From Gemmatimonadales bacterium (GTDB lineage Bacteria; Gemmatimonadota; Gemmatimonadetes; Gemmatimonadales; JACORV01), in the NCBI GenBank assembly GCA_030697825.1, contig JAUYOW010000163.1, positions 1 to 43,386 of the forward strand: 43,386 nucleotides of DNA, read 5' to 3'. The notes below the pieces were generated by a model. It saw only the letters and a program-made list of their open reading frames with translations. It was not told the origin of the DNA and searched no databases. Below are positions 31,774 to 40,578 of this stretch, piece after piece. The position numbers and the translations under genes were made by a program. Within the stretch, counting starts at the first letter, position 1. Every line of letters starts with the position of its first letter.

Positions 31774-32987
31774 TGAACGCCGTCCGCCTCAGGCTCTCGG
31801 CGATGATGTTCCTCCAGTACTTCATCTGGGGGGTGTGGTTCGTCACGATGGGGACCTACCTGAGCCAGACGCTTTACTTCACGGGACAGCAGATCGGCCT
31901 CGCCTACGGCGCCACCGCGATCGCCGCGCTGGTCTCACCGTTCTTCATGGGGATCGTAGCGGACCGGTTCTTCGCCTCCGAGAAGCTGTTAGGCATCCTG
32001 CACCTGGCCGGCGCGGCCCTGATGTGGTTCGTCTCCACGCGCAGCGACTTCGCCACGTTCTACCCGGCGCTGATCCTCTACGCGCTCTGCTACATGCCCA
32101 CGCTCAGCCTCACCAACGCCGTCGCCTTCCATCACGTCGAGAACCCGGCGCGCGACTTCCCGCTGATCCGGGTCCTGGGGACCATCGGCTGGATCGTGGC
32201 CGGCATCATCGTGGGCAAGGTGCTGCACGCGGACGCGCTTGCCACGCCGATGCGCCTGGCCGCGGGCGCGTCCGTCGTGATGGGGCTGTTCGCGTTCGCG
32301 CTCCCACACACGCCGCCCAAGGCGGCCGGAGCGCCGTTCAGCGCGCGGGACGCGCTGGGCCTCGACGCCCTCGAACTGCTGCGTGATCGCGCCTTCCTGG
32401 TGTTCGTGGTCGGCTCGTTCCTGCTCTGCATCCCGCTCCAGTTCTACTACGCCTTCACCAACGCCTTCCTCAACGAGATCCACGCGCCCGAGCCGGCCTT
32501 CATCCAGACCTTCGGCCAGGTGAGCGAGATAGGGTTCATGATCCTGCTGCCGTGGTTCCTGCAGCGTTTCGGCATCAAGTGGATCATGCTGGGCGGCATG
32601 CTGGCGTGGAGCCTGCGGTACCTGGCCTTCGGGCACGGCGACATCGGCGCGGGAATGTGGATGATCTACGCCGGCATCCTGCTCCACGGCGTCTGCTACG
32701 ACTTCTTCTTCGTGAGCGGACAGATCTACACCGACGAGCGGGCCGGCCCCAAGATCCGCGCGGCGGCCCAAGGGTTCCTCAACTTCGTGACCAACGGGCT
32801 CGGCTACTTCATCGGCGCGTTCGTGTCGGGGCGCGTCGTGGACGCCTACCGGCTGCCCGGCGGCGGACACGACTGGTATCGCATCTGGCAGGTGCCGGCG
32901 ATCGGCGCCCTCGCGATCCTGGTGGTGTTCGCCGCGCTGTTCCGGCCTGCGCGGATAGTCGCGCCCTCGCCCGCACCCGCAGCCTGA
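31773..32987 (+). CDS. MFS transporter, nucleoside/sugar proton symporter-like (NupG/XapB-like)
   Basis: 404 residues with 12 predicted membrane helices. The start [20 protein letters not shown] and the segment [13 protein letters not shown]-like [19 protein letters not shown], with [13 protein letters not shown] and [16 protein letters not shown], match the nucleoside:H+ symporter subfamily of the MFS, whose Gemmatimonadota and Bacteroidota members often sit in sugar loci. The substrate is probably a small glycoside, oxidised sugar or nucleoside. It shares one base with the propeller stop (TGATG) and one with a further upstream ATG of the dehydrogenase gene, so all four genes look co-transcribed. 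Confidence 0.88.
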   Translation: MNAVRLRLSAMMFLQYFIWGVWFVTMGTYLSQTLYFTGQQIGLAYGATAIAALVSPFFMGIVADRFFASEKLLGILHLAGAALMWFVSTRSDFATFYPALILYALCYMPTLSLTNAVAFHHVENPARDFPLIRVLGTIGWIVAGIIVGKVLHADALATPMRLAAGASVVMGLFAFALPHTPPKAAGAPFSARDALGLDALELLRDRAFLVFVVGSFLLCIPLQFYYAFTNAFLNEIHAPEPAFIQTFGQVSEIGFMILLPWFLQRFGIKWIMLGGMLAWSLRYLAFGHGDIGAGMWMIYAGILLHGVCYDFFFVSGQIYTDERAGPKIRAAAQGFLNFVTNGLGYFIGAFVSGRVVDAYRLPGGGHDWYRIWQVPAIGALAILVVFAALFRPARIVAPSPAPAA

Positions 32988-33001
32988 TGGAGAACCCGGC
33001 C

Positions 33002-34339
33002 ATGGCCCGCATCCCGCGTCGCACGTTCGTACAGGAGTCGGCGGCCGCCGCGGCGGCCTTCACCATCGTACCGCGCCACGTCCTCGGCCGCGGCCACCAA
33101 GCGCCGAGCGACACGGTCATCGTCGCCTGCATCGGCGTGGGGGGCATAGGCCGCAACGACGTGCGCGGCATCGCGCAGGCCGGGGCGAACATCTCCGCGC
33201 TGTGCGACGTGGACGACGAGGCGGCGGCCGAGTCGTACCGCGCCTATCCGCGGGCCCGCAAGTACAAGGATTGGCGCGAGATGCTCGAGCGTGAGCGCGA
33301 CGTGGACGCGATCAACATCTCCACGCCCGACCACGGTCACGCGGCGGCGACGATGCTGGCGTTGCGGGCGGGCAAGCACTGCCGCACCCAGAAGCCGCTG
33401 ACGCGAACCATCGCCGAGGCGCGCGCGATCCGGGACGCGGCGGCGCAGCGCCCGCGGCTCGTCACCCAGATGGGCAACCAGGGTCACGCCAACGAGGGCG
33501 TGCGCATCATGCGCGAGTGGGTGGAAGCCGGCCTCATCGGGACGGTGCGCGAGGTGCACATCTGGACCAACCGTCCCATCTGGCCGCAGGGCATTCAGCG
33601 TCCCACGGAGGCGCACAACCCACGTCCCTCCCTCGATTGGAACCTGTGGCTCGGCCCGGCGCCTGACCGGCCGTACAACCCGGCCTACGCGCCGTTCCGG
33701 TGGCGCGGCTGGTGGGACTTCGGCACCGGCGCCCTGGGCGACATGGCGTGCCACTTGATGGACGCGGCATACTGGATCCTGGACCTCGGCTACCCGTCGC
33801 ACGTCGAGGCCGAGTGCTCGCAGCTGTTCACCGAGACCGCGCCCAGAAGCTCTCGCATCACCTTCAACTTCCCTGCCAAGGGGAGTCGTCCGGCGGTGAC
33901 GGTGGTGTGGCGGGACGGCGCGCTGGTGGCGCCGCGGCCAGCGGAGTGGCCGGCGACGGAGCTTTGGCCGTTCGGTGACGACGGCGGACAGCTGTGGATC
34001 GGCGACCAAGGCAAGATGACCGCGGGGGTCTACGCCGAGAACCCGCGGCTCCTCGACGCCGCGCGCATGGCCGAGGTGACGGCGCATCCGTTGGAACAGC
34101 GCTACCCGCGCATTCCAGGCGGCGGGTATGCGGAGTTCGTGAACGCCATCAAGAACGGCACGCGAGCCGGCTCGGACTTCGCGAATCACGCCACGGGGCT
34201 GACCGAGATGATCCTGTTCGGCTGCCTCGCTCAGCGGCTAGGTGCAAGCCTCGACGTGGAACCGGCGACCGGGCGGATCATTACCTCGATCCCGGGCGAT
34301 TGGGTGACTCCCACTTACCGGCGTGGGTGGAGTTTATGA
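33002..34339 (+). CDS. Tat-exported Gfo/Idh/MocA-family oxidoreductase
   Basis: 445 residues. A twin-arginine signal (RIPRRTFVQESAAAAAAFTI) precedes the Rossmann domain (about 35-160; ACIGVGGIGRNDVRGI, then NISTPDHGHAAATMLALRAG). The family lysine lies in TQKPLTRTIAEAR, where EKP is commoner. The second, beta-sheet domain holds the substrate pocket (GWWDFGTGALGDMACHLMDA). Members oxidise or reduce sugars with NAD(P), and periplasmic ones hold the cofactor tightly. GGAGAA 7 nt before 33002 decides this ATG over the one at 32987. The gene ends where the IS110 scar begins. Confidence 0.9.
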   Translation: MARIPRRTFVQESAAAAAAFTIVPRHVLGRGHQAPSDTVIVACIGVGGIGRNDVRGIAQAGANISALCDVDDEAAAESYRAYPRARKYKDWREMLERERDVDAINISTPDHGHAAATMLALRAGKHCRTQKPLTRTIAEARAIRDAAAQRPRLVTQMGNQGHANEGVRIMREWVEAGLIGTVREVHIWTNRPIWPQGIQRPTEAHNPRPSLDWNLWLGPAPDRPYNPAYAPFRWRGWWDFGTGALGDMACHLMDAAYWILDLGYPSHVEAECSQLFTETAPRSSRITFNFPAKGSRPAVTVVWRDGALVAPRPAEWPATELWPFGDDGGQLWIGDQGKMTAGVYAENPRLLDAARMAEVTAHPLEQRYPRIPGGGYAEFVNAIKNGTRAGSDFANHATGLTEMILFGCLAQRLGASLDVEPATGRIITSIPGDWVTPTYRRGWSL

Positions 34340-34359
34340 TTGGGGGTCCGCTACGGGGT

Positions 34360-34735
34360 GGCGCTGATGACAACAGGCTTGGAGCTGGTAGAGCGCGTCG
34401 AGCTGCCCCACGTCGGGCACGTTGAACTTCTCGAGCAGCCGGTCGATGCTGTTCTGGGCGCTCACGCATTTCTCGACCAGGCGGAGCCGGGTGCGCATGA
34501 GGTCGCGGGGCCCGCGCTGCTCGGGCCGGATCATGTGCGCTTCGGGGATGAGACCGGCGCGGAGCAGGACGGCCAGGACGTCGGAGTCGACCTGGTCGGT
34601 CTTGACCTTGGCGGCGCAGATGGCCTTGAGCCGGGTGGCGTGGGCGAGCACGAGCGCAACGCCCAGACCAGCGAGCACGTCGGCCCGCCAGTACCGGGCG
34701 CCCGTCGATTCGACGACCGCCTGGTAGTTATATTG
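34360..34735 (-). mobile_element. IS110-family transposase remnant
   Basis: The minus strand encodes about 120 residues of the DEDD transposase N-terminal domain: YQAVVESTGARYWRADVLAG, ATRLKAICAAKVKTDQVDSD, LAVLLRAGLIPEAHMIRPEQ, LVEKCVSAQNSIDRLLEKFN. Both the beginning (first acidic residue) and the whole C-terminal Transposase_20 part are missing, so it is inactive. It begins about 20 nt after the Gfo/Idh stop and ends about 20 nt before the DUF433 ribosome binding site. No terminal repeats are visible. Confidence 0.85.
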
Positions 34736-34762
34736 CCCCGACGGTACAAGCCGGAGGCCTTT

Positions 34763-34990
34763 GTGGACTGGAAGCCCTACATAACTGCCGATCCCAACAT
34801 CATGCACGGTGCCGTGTGCTTCCGTGGCACGCGTGTTCCGGTCACGGTGGTACTTGACAATCTGGCGGCTGGTGAGACTGCCGAACGCATCCTGGATCAG
34901 TATCCTACCCTGAAGGCAGAGCACCTTCCAGCCGCCCTTGCCTACGCGGCTGAGCTGGCGCGGGAACGCATCCTCCCCATTCCCGCCTAG
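34763..34990 (+). CDS. DUF433 antitoxin (VapB45-like)
   Basis: 75 residues. The family core is clear: YITADPNIMHGAVCFRGTRV, PVTVVLDNLAAGETAERILD and QYPTLKAEHLPAALAYAAE, a small winged or homeodomain-like helical fold that serves as antitoxin to DUF5615 PIN-type toxins. GTG 34763 is chosen because CCGGAGG (34751-34757) lies 5 nt upstream. The toxin gene follows after 9 nt. Base composition of this short stretch is slightly less GC-rich than its neighbours, and it sits beside an IS remnant, which fits acquisition by transfer. Confidence 0.9.
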   Translation: MDWKPYITADPNIMHGAVCFRGTRVPVTVVLDNLAAGETAERILDQYPTLKAEHLPAALAYAAELARERILPIPA

Positions 34991-34999
34991 TTGCTCCGG

Positions 35000-35279
35000 A
35001 TGGCGCTGCGTTTCAAGCTCGACGAGAATCTACCCCGTGAGGCGGAAGCGGTATTCCGCGCTGCAGGTCACGATGCGCACTCCGCGCTAGCGGAGGGCTT
35101 GGCCGGTGCTCCAGATCCCAGAGTATTCGACGCCTGTCAGAGTGAGCAGCGGATCCTCGTCACCTTCGACCTGGACTTTGCGGACATTCGGCTATATCCG
35201 CCCGAAACCCATGTTGGGCATCTGGATTCTTCGCCCAGCCATTCACTCCGGCAGCTCCTTCACCCAGATGTTGCGGTAA
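35000..35279 (+). pseudogene. DUF5615 PIN-like toxin, frameshifted and truncated
   Basis: The N-terminal part is a typical DUF5615 (Mut7-C-like PIN) toxin: ALRFKLDENLPREAEAVFRA, AGHDAHSALAEGLAGAPDP, then RILVTFDLDFADIRLYPPET. After THVG the reading frame is lost; removing one G from the GGG at 35216-35218 would restore GIWILRPAIHS, the expected strand. Even then the frame meets the 3' end of the converging DUF1080 gene and stops at 35279, so about 20-30 residues of the C-terminus are missing. It is probably inactive, leaving an orphan antitoxin. Confidence 0.75.
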
Positions 35280-36025
35280 CGGATGCGATTCCCGTGATCC
35301 TGGAGCACCAGCGGCAGCCGGTCGGCGTGAGACCGGTAGGTCGCGACCGTGGCGTGCACGGTTCGGCCCGTGATCTCCGTGTTGTCCTGCACCAGCACGC
35401 CGTTGTGGAACACCGTGATGCGGGCCGGCTGCGCGAGGGATCCGTCGGCGTTGAAGTGCGGGCGATGGAAGACGATGTCATAGGTCTGCCACTGGCCAGG
35501 CGGGCGTGAGGCGTTGACGAGCGGCGGGCTCTGGCCGTAGATGGCGGCCGCCTGCCCGTCGGCGTAGGTGTCGTTTTGGTACGAGTCGAGCACCTGCACT
35601 TCGTAGAGTCCCATCAGGTACACCCCACTGTTGCCGCGCTCCTGGCCTTCGCCGTGGGGCGGCGTCGGTGTGGCCCACTCGATGTGAAGCTGCACGTCCC
35701 CGAAGACGCGCCGGGTGTGGATGTTGCCCGTGCCCGGCGCGCATTCGATGTAACCGTCACGCGCGTTCCAACGGGCCGGCGTGCTGTCGTTGCCTGCCCA
35801 TTCCGCGAGGTCGCGGCCGTCGAAGAGCACGATCGCGTCCGAGGGCGGCGGCACGGGCGGGCGCCCGTGGCCTGGGTTCACCACCGGCGGCCGAGGACGG
35901 GCCATCGAGTGCACCGGCCATTCGGCGGCCTGGGCCAGTAGCCCTACCGGCACCGCGGCCAGGACCGCGACGGCGCTGAGCACGGCGCGTGCGGCGGGAG
36001 CCGCCGCTCTGAAGAATGCGTTCAT
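35243..36025 (-). CDS. DUF1080 / 3-keto-disaccharide hydrolase-type protein
   Basis: 260 residues with a signal peptide (VLSAVAVLAAVPVGLLAQA) and one DUF1080 domain: AIVLFDGRDLAEWAGND, IHTRRVFGDVQLHIEWATP, signature ERGNSGVYLMGLYEVQVLDS, YDIVFHRPHFNADG, ITVFHNGVLVQDN, and LQDHGNRIRYRNIWVKEL at the end. Predicted to act in the periplasm on 3-keto glycosides. ATG 36025 is preferred over 36055 because the signal peptide follows directly. It is divergent from the DUF5916 gene (87-nt gap) and converges on the broken toxin gene. It shares family but not close sequence with the DUF1080 protein at 27.4 kb. Confidence 0.9.
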   Translation of the reverse strand: MNAFFRAAAPAARAVLSAVAVLAAVPVGLLAQAAEWPVHSMARPRPPVVNPGHGRPPVPPPSDAIVLFDGRDLAEWAGNDSTPARWNARDGYIECAPGTGNIHTRRVFGDVQLHIEWATPTPPHGEGQERGNSGVYLMGLYEVQVLDSYQNDTYADGQAAAIYGQSPPLVNASRPPGQWQTYDIVFHRPHFNADGSLAQPARITVFHNGVLVQDNTEITGRTVHATVATYRSHADRLPLVLQDHGNRIRYRNIWVKELPE

Positions 36026-36112
36026 GATCTCAGAAGGAAACGCCCCGCACCCCATTGTTCAACCTTTCGGCCCTCGCGAGCGTCCAAGTACCAAAGCCAC
36101 CAGGGAACCACC

Positions 36113-38662
36113 ATGCCGTCGTTGGCGTTATTGCTAGCCCTCGCGACCCAGACACCGCCCCAGACGCCGGCCGGGGCGCCACCCCGCCCCGCCGCGCCGA
36201 GCGTGGCGACCACCGCGGCGGTGCGCGCTGCCCGGCCGCCCGTCCTGGACGGACGCGACGATGACGAGGTCTGGCGGTTGGCCACTCCCATCACCGAATT
36301 TCGGCAGTTCTCGCCGGTGGAGGATGCCGAGGCGCGATTCTCTACCGAGGTGAAAGTCGCGTACGACGCGCACAACTTCTACGCCTTCGTGCGCGCGTAC
36401 GATCCGCACCCCGACAGCATCCTGCGGCTCCTCTCCCGGCGCGACGTGCGCTCCGCGTCGGACCAGATCAAGATCCTCATCGACTCCTATCACGACCGCC
36501 GCACCGGCTACGAGTTCGCGGTGAACCCGGCGGGCGTGAAGCGCGACTACTCGGTCTCCGACGACGGCGACGAAGACGGCGCCTGGGACGGGGTGTGGGA
36601 GGTCGCGACCACCGTGGACTCCCTCGGCTGGACGGCCGAGTTCCGCATCCCGCTCTCGCAGATGCGCTACACCCCCTCGGAGACCAACACCTTCGGGTTC
36701 GGCGTGTGGCGGGACTTGCAGCGCACCACCGAGCGGTTCAGCTGGCCGGTCTACCGGAATTCACGGCCGGGCCTCATGTCCCAGCTCGGCGAGGTCACGG
36801 GCCTCACCGGCCTGGCCTCGCCACGGCGGCTCGAGGTGAGTCCGTATGCGGTGACGAAGAACGTCTCGACGACGTCGGCGACCGGCTTCGACCGGGACCA
36901 GCGGCTGACCGCGGGCGCGGACCTCAAGTACGGGCTGACGTCCAACCTCACACTCGACGCCACGGTGAACCCCGATTTCGGACAGGTCGAGGCGGACCCC
37001 GCGGTGCTGAACCTCTCGGCCTTCGAGACCTTCTTCGGGGAGCGGCGGCCGTTCTTCATCGAGGGGACGGGGATCTTCCGCTTCAACGTGAACTGCAGCC
37101 AGGTGAACTGCAGCGGCGAGGGGCTGTTCTACTCACGCCGCATCGGGCGCTCGCCCCAGTTGGGGGGCCTCTACGGCGACGCGAGCTCGGCTACCTCCTC
37201 GACGATCCTGGGCGCCGGCAAGCTCACCGGTCGGCTGCCCGGCGGCCTGACGCTCGGCGTGCTCAACGCGGTGACGGCGCGCGCGGCCGGCACATCAGAC
37301 CGCACCATCGAGCCGGCGACCAATTACGCCGCGGTGCGGGTGCAGCAGGACTTCCGTCACGGGGAAAGCGGGATCGGCGGGATCGTGACGGCGGTGCGGC
37401 GCGACGTGGACCAGTGGACCGAGCCCTACCTGCGCGGCAGCGCCTATGTGGGCGGCGTGGATTTTCGTCACCGCTTCCTCGGCGGGAAGTACCAGGTCTC
37501 GGGCTCGCTCGACCTGAGCCGCGTGACGGGAGCGGCGCCGGCCATCGCCGCGACGCAACGGAGCTCGGTGCACTACTTCCAGCGGCCCGACGGCGGCCTC
37601 ACCTACGACTCGACGCGCACCTCGCTCGGCGGCGACGCCGAGGAGCTGTTCTTCGGGAAGGTCGGCGGCCGCGTCACGCATTTCGAGACCACCTACCAGC
37701 GCCGGTCGCCCGGATTCGAGATCAACGACATGGGATTCCTGCGCCGGGCCGACCAGCAGAGCTGGAACACCTGGTTCGGGCTCTCGGGCAATCGTCCGAC
37801 GCGGGTGTACCAGCGGGCGTCCTGGAACTTCAACTGGTGGCAGTACTGGACTGCGACCGGTCTGGCCACCGAGCGCGCCTTCAACTCCAACCTGCACGCC
37901 CAGCTCAACAGCCGGTGGTGGGTGCGCGCCGGCGGGACCCTGGGACAGCTCGGCGGCGTCTCATGCGACCGCTGCACCCGTGGCGGTCCCAACCTCACCG
38001 TGGATCCGTACCTCTCCGCCTGGGGCGGCGTCGCCGGCGACGACCGGAAGATCATCGTGCCGGAGCTGTGGGTGAACTACTTCAGCGGGGACGGGGGGCG
38101 CTCGGTGTTCCGGAACGTAAACCCCTTCGTGAGCCTGCGCGTCTCCACCCGGTTCTCCACCAGCATGGGGGTGAGCTATTCCTGGAACACCGACGACTCC
38201 CAGTGGTTCGGCAATTTCACCGACGCGGGAGGGACGCACTATACTTTCGCGCGCCTCATGCAGAAGACGGGCTCGGTCAACTGGCGGGTGGACTACACGC
38301 TGTCGCCGACGCTGTCGGTGCAGCTGTACGCGCAGCCGTTCGTGAGTAAGGGCACCTATTCGAACGTGCGGGAAGCGTCGAACCCGGGGGCGTCGCGCTA
38401 CCAGGACCGCTACCAGCCCTACCGTGACACTGCGCTCGCCAATAACCCTGGCGGTTTCAATTTCAAGCAGTTCCGCTCCAACACGGTGCTGCGGTGGGAG
38501 TACCGGCCCGGCTCGACGCTGTTCCTCGTTTGGACGCAGGGCCGGCAGGATTTCGCGGGCGCGGAGGGGTCGAACTCGTTCGGCGGGGACTTCCGCGATC
38601 TCTTCGACACCCGCCCCGACAACACGTTCCTGGTCAAGGCGTCCTACTGGCTGAGCTGGTGA
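36113..38662 (+). CDS. DUF5916 outer-membrane protein with CBM9-like domain
   Basis: 849 residues. Signal-like N-terminus (SLALLLALATQTPP), then a CBM9-like beta-sandwich (about 40-200; PVLDGRDDDEVWRLATPI, VKVAYDAHNFYAFVRAYD), then the DUF5916 beta-barrel-like part with the family hallmark DFGQVEADPAVLNLSAFETF and FFGERRPFFIEG. The C-terminus LVKASYWLSW ends in an aromatic residue as outer-membrane barrels do. The function of the family is not proven; carbohydrate contact at the cell surface is the usual inference. Its stop is one base from the stop of the converging Gfo/Idh gene. Confidence 0.9.
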   Translation: MPSLALLLALATQTPPQTPAGAPPRPAAPSVATTAAVRAARPPVLDGRDDDEVWRLATPITEFRQFSPVEDAEARFSTEVKVAYDAHNFYAFVRAYDPHPDSILRLLSRRDVRSASDQIKILIDSYHDRRTGYEFAVNPAGVKRDYSVSDDGDEDGAWDGVWEVATTVDSLGWTAEFRIPLSQMRYTPSETNTFGFGVWRDLQRTTERFSWPVYRNSRPGLMSQLGEVTGLTGLASPRRLEVSPYAVTKNVSTTSATGFDRDQRLTAGADLKYGLTSNLTLDATVNPDFGQVEADPAVLNLSAFETFFGERRPFFIEGTGIFRFNVNCSQVNCSGEGLFYSRRIGRSPQLGGLYGDASSATSSTILGAGKLTGRLPGGLTLGVLNAVTARAAGTSDRTIEPATNYAAVRVQQDFRHGESGIGGIVTAVRRDVDQWTEPYLRGSAYVGGVDFRHRFLGGKYQVSGSLDLSRVTGAAPAIAATQRSSVHYFQRPDGGLTYDSTRTSLGGDAEELFFGKVGGRVTHFETTYQRRSPGFEINDMGFLRRADQQSWNTWFGLSGNRPTRVYQRASWNFNWWQYWTATGLATERAFNSNLHAQLNSRWWVRAGGTLGQLGGVSCDRCTRGGPNLTVDPYLSAWGGVAGDDRKIIVPELWVNYFSGDGGRSVFRNVNPFVSLRVSTRFSTSMGVSYSWNTDDSQWFGNFTDAGGTHYTFARLMQKTGSVNWRVDYTLSPTLSVQLYAQPFVSKGTYSNVREASNPGASRYQDRYQPYRDTALANNPGGFNFKQFRSNTVLRWEYRPGSTLFLVWTQGRQDFAGAEGSNSFGGDFRDLFDTRPDNTFLVKASYWLSW

Positions 38663-38663
38663 G

Positions 38664-39902
38664 CTAGGGCCTCCACGTCCCCTTGGCGACCTTCGGCACG
38701 AAGTCGTCGAGCCCGCGCGGAGGGAAGGCCAGCGTCTTCCCCGATTCGGCGCTCAGGTAGGCCGCCATCAGGATGCGTACCACCTCGACGCCGTCGTCGA
38801 AGGTGAACCTCGGCTTCTCCTTGCCAAGGAACACGCGGACGAAGTGACGATCCTCCGCTTCGTATCCGTAGGCAGCGGGCTCGTTGGCCACGACGGGCAT
38901 GAGCCCGATCTCCGCGTTCTGCTTCTCGACCAGGTCCTCGCCGGCCCTGCCCTGCACTTCCCGGCTGAAGAAGAGCTTAAGCCCGGTGTCGAGCGTGTTC
39001 CAGGACATCGAGTACTCGGGGCCCAGCAGCTCGGCCGAAAGGCGCAGCCCCGCGCCGACGAAGCTCCACGACGTGGTCGCTTCTCCTAGCACCGTCAGCC
39101 CGTCCTTCGTCTCGAACTCGATGGTCACGCTGGCGAAATCCTCGGCCGGCCGGCGCGCGTAGTCCACCGCCTTCCCCATCGAACGGGACAGCTTCGCCGC
39201 ATACCGGGGACGCGTCCACTTGAGACTCGCGATATGGCCGGTGATGCGCTTCACCTTCACCGACCCGAGCGGCTGCCCCGGCTCCGTCAGCAGATGCCTG
39301 ACGACCAACGCAGAGTGGCACATCATGTCGTTCAGCACGCCGCCGCCCTGGAGCTTCCCTTGCCAGAACCAGGGCGTGTGCGGACCGCTGTGTTCCTCGG
39401 CGGCGCGCGCCAGGTAGGGCCGGCCGGTGAGCTTCGCGCCGCGCGCCCAGAGGAGCGCGCGCCCGGCCTCGACCTGGGGGGCGAATACCTGATTCTCGAG
39501 GTAGCCGTGCTTGAGGCGCGCGCGCTTCACCATTCGCGCGACCTCACGTGCCTCGGCCACGTTGCGGGCGAGCGGTTTCTCGCAGGCGATGCCGACCAGC
39601 TCCCCCTTACCACGTTCGAGGGTGTCCACGATCTCTTCGACGTTGGCGATGCGGGCGTGGTTCGGGCCGCAGAGCCAGATGGCCCGGATCGCCGGATCGG
39701 CGACCATCGCGGCGATCGAGGGATACGCCTTCGCGCGGCCCACATCGAGTCTGCGTGCCAGCCGCGCCGTTTCCGAGGCGTTCGCGGAGTTGGGGCTCCA
39801 CACGCCAAGCACGTCGGCGTCGCGCACGCCCTGGAACGCCTGGAGGTGGAACTTCGCGTTGAAACCGCTCCCGATGATGCCGATGCCGAGACGCTCGCTC
39901 AC
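38664..39902 (-). CDS. Gfo/Idh/MocA-family oxidoreductase
   Basis: 412 residues without a signal peptide. Rossmann nucleotide loop GIIGSGFNAKFHLQAF at the N-terminus, family EKP motif intact in IACEKPLARNVAEAREV, and the second domain with GGGVLNDMMCHSALVVRHLL. Expected to be a cytoplasmic NAD(P)-dependent sugar or inositol-type dehydrogenase. GTG 39902 is chosen because GTGA overlaps the stop of the upstream gene by 4 nt and the fold begins four residues later. It is the last gene of the GMC oxidoreductase operon, so it probably acts on the same oxidised sugar after uptake. Confidence 0.9.
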   Translation of the reverse strand: MSERLGIGIIGSGFNAKFHLQAFQGVRDADVLGVWSPNSANASETARLARRLDVGRAKAYPSIAAMVADPAIRAIWLCGPNHARIANVEEIVDTLERGKGELVGIACEKPLARNVAEAREVARMVKRARLKHGYLENQVFAPQVEAGRALLWARGAKLTGRPYLARAAEEHSGPHTPWFWQGKLQGGGVLNDMMCHSALVVRHLLTEPGQPLGSVKVKRITGHIASLKWTRPRYAAKLSRSMGKAVDYARRPAEDFASVTIEFETKDGLTVLGEATTSWSFVGAGLRLSAELLGPEYSMSWNTLDTGLKLFFSREVQGRAGEDLVEKQNAEIGLMPVVANEPAAYGYEAEDRHFVRVFLGKEKPRFTFDDGVEVVRILMAAYLSAESGKTLAFPPRGLDDFVPKVAKGTWRP

Positions 39903-40531
39903 GGGCGGGATCCTCGCGGTCGGCGCGACGCATCGGCCCCGCCGTACCGGCGATCCCACTCGGCATAGCTCACGCCCAGCTCACGAAGAGCCTCATCCGG
40001 CGCGCCGAGCCAGACCGGAATGAAGACGTTGCCGATGTAGCCGAGATCCTCCACTCCCATCCGGCTCGAGAAGAACGCCGAAGCAGTGAGGTCGCGGACG
40101 CGGTTGAAGAACTGGGCGGCCGGGCGCAGCTCCTCGCGCGCCCGAGCCGGCCACGCGATGTCGTCGAGCACGGCGGCGCGCTGCGCGTCGTCGCACTGCA
40201 CCAACGGCTTCTGGAAGCGCCTCCCGCACTCCTCGTCGAACCACCGGAGGCCGTCGTGCCACGCCTGCTTCGCCTGATCGCCCGACTCGGCCAGGACGAA
40301 GTCCATGTACTCGATCGAGCCGGCGTCGGTTGCGCCACCGGATTTCTCGTCGTGCGGGATCACCATGTCGGCGAGGACGCGCACGGTAGCAAGCTCGGTT
40401 TCGTTGAAAAAGCGCCAAGAGGCCTGCCCTTGCGCGGTCCACTTCCGGAACCGCTCCCAGGTGGGCGAGCCGACCCCGTACGCCGCCATGGCGCCGAGCC
40501 CCATCGCCTCGATCGCCTCCCGCCTATCCAT
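39899..40531 (-). CDS. gluconate 2-dehydrogenase subunit 3-type Tat protein
   Basis: 210 residues. The N-terminus MDRREAIEAMGLGAMAAYG carries a twin-arginine motif; the body matches the GlcDH subunit 3 family (FFNETELATVRVLADMVIPH, MDFVLAESGDQAKQAWHDGL, FNRVRDLTASAFFSSRMG, YIGNVFIPVWLGAP). This small subunit escorts the FAD-containing GMC subunit through the Tat system and joins it in a membrane-linked dehydrogenase. The GMC gene is directly upstream; the 47-nt gap holds a copy of the heptamer repeat. The ATG at 40531 is set by the Tat signal; the frame stays open through the repeat. Confidence 0.9.
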   Translation of the reverse strand: MDRREAIEAMGLGAMAAYGVGSPTWERFRKWTAQGQASWRFFNETELATVRVLADMVIPHDEKSGGATDAGSIEYMDFVLAESGDQAKQAWHDGLRWFDEECGRRFQKPLVQCDDAQRAAVLDDIAWPARAREELRPAAQFFNRVRDLTASAFFSSRMGVEDLGYIGNVFIPVWLGAPDEALRELGVSYAEWDRRYGGADASRRPRGSRP

Positions 40532-40544
40532 CTCGTGCGAACCG

Positions 40545-40574
40545 AAGGTACCGCTCCCCGCTCCCCGCTCCCCG
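40545..40574. repeat. partial copy of the GCTCCCC heptamer repeat
   Basis: Starting AAGGTACC and continuing with three GCTCCCC units. The first 24 nt are identical to the reverse complement of 10383-10406 upstream of grpE. Only one arm is present. It occupies the gap between the GMC and subunit-3 genes. Confidence 0.8.
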
Positions 40575-40578
40575 TCTT

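Noticed and set aside
35280-35509. Continuation of the toxin frame to 35509
   Set aside because: This part is antisense to the intact DUF1080 gene and has no toxin-like sequence.
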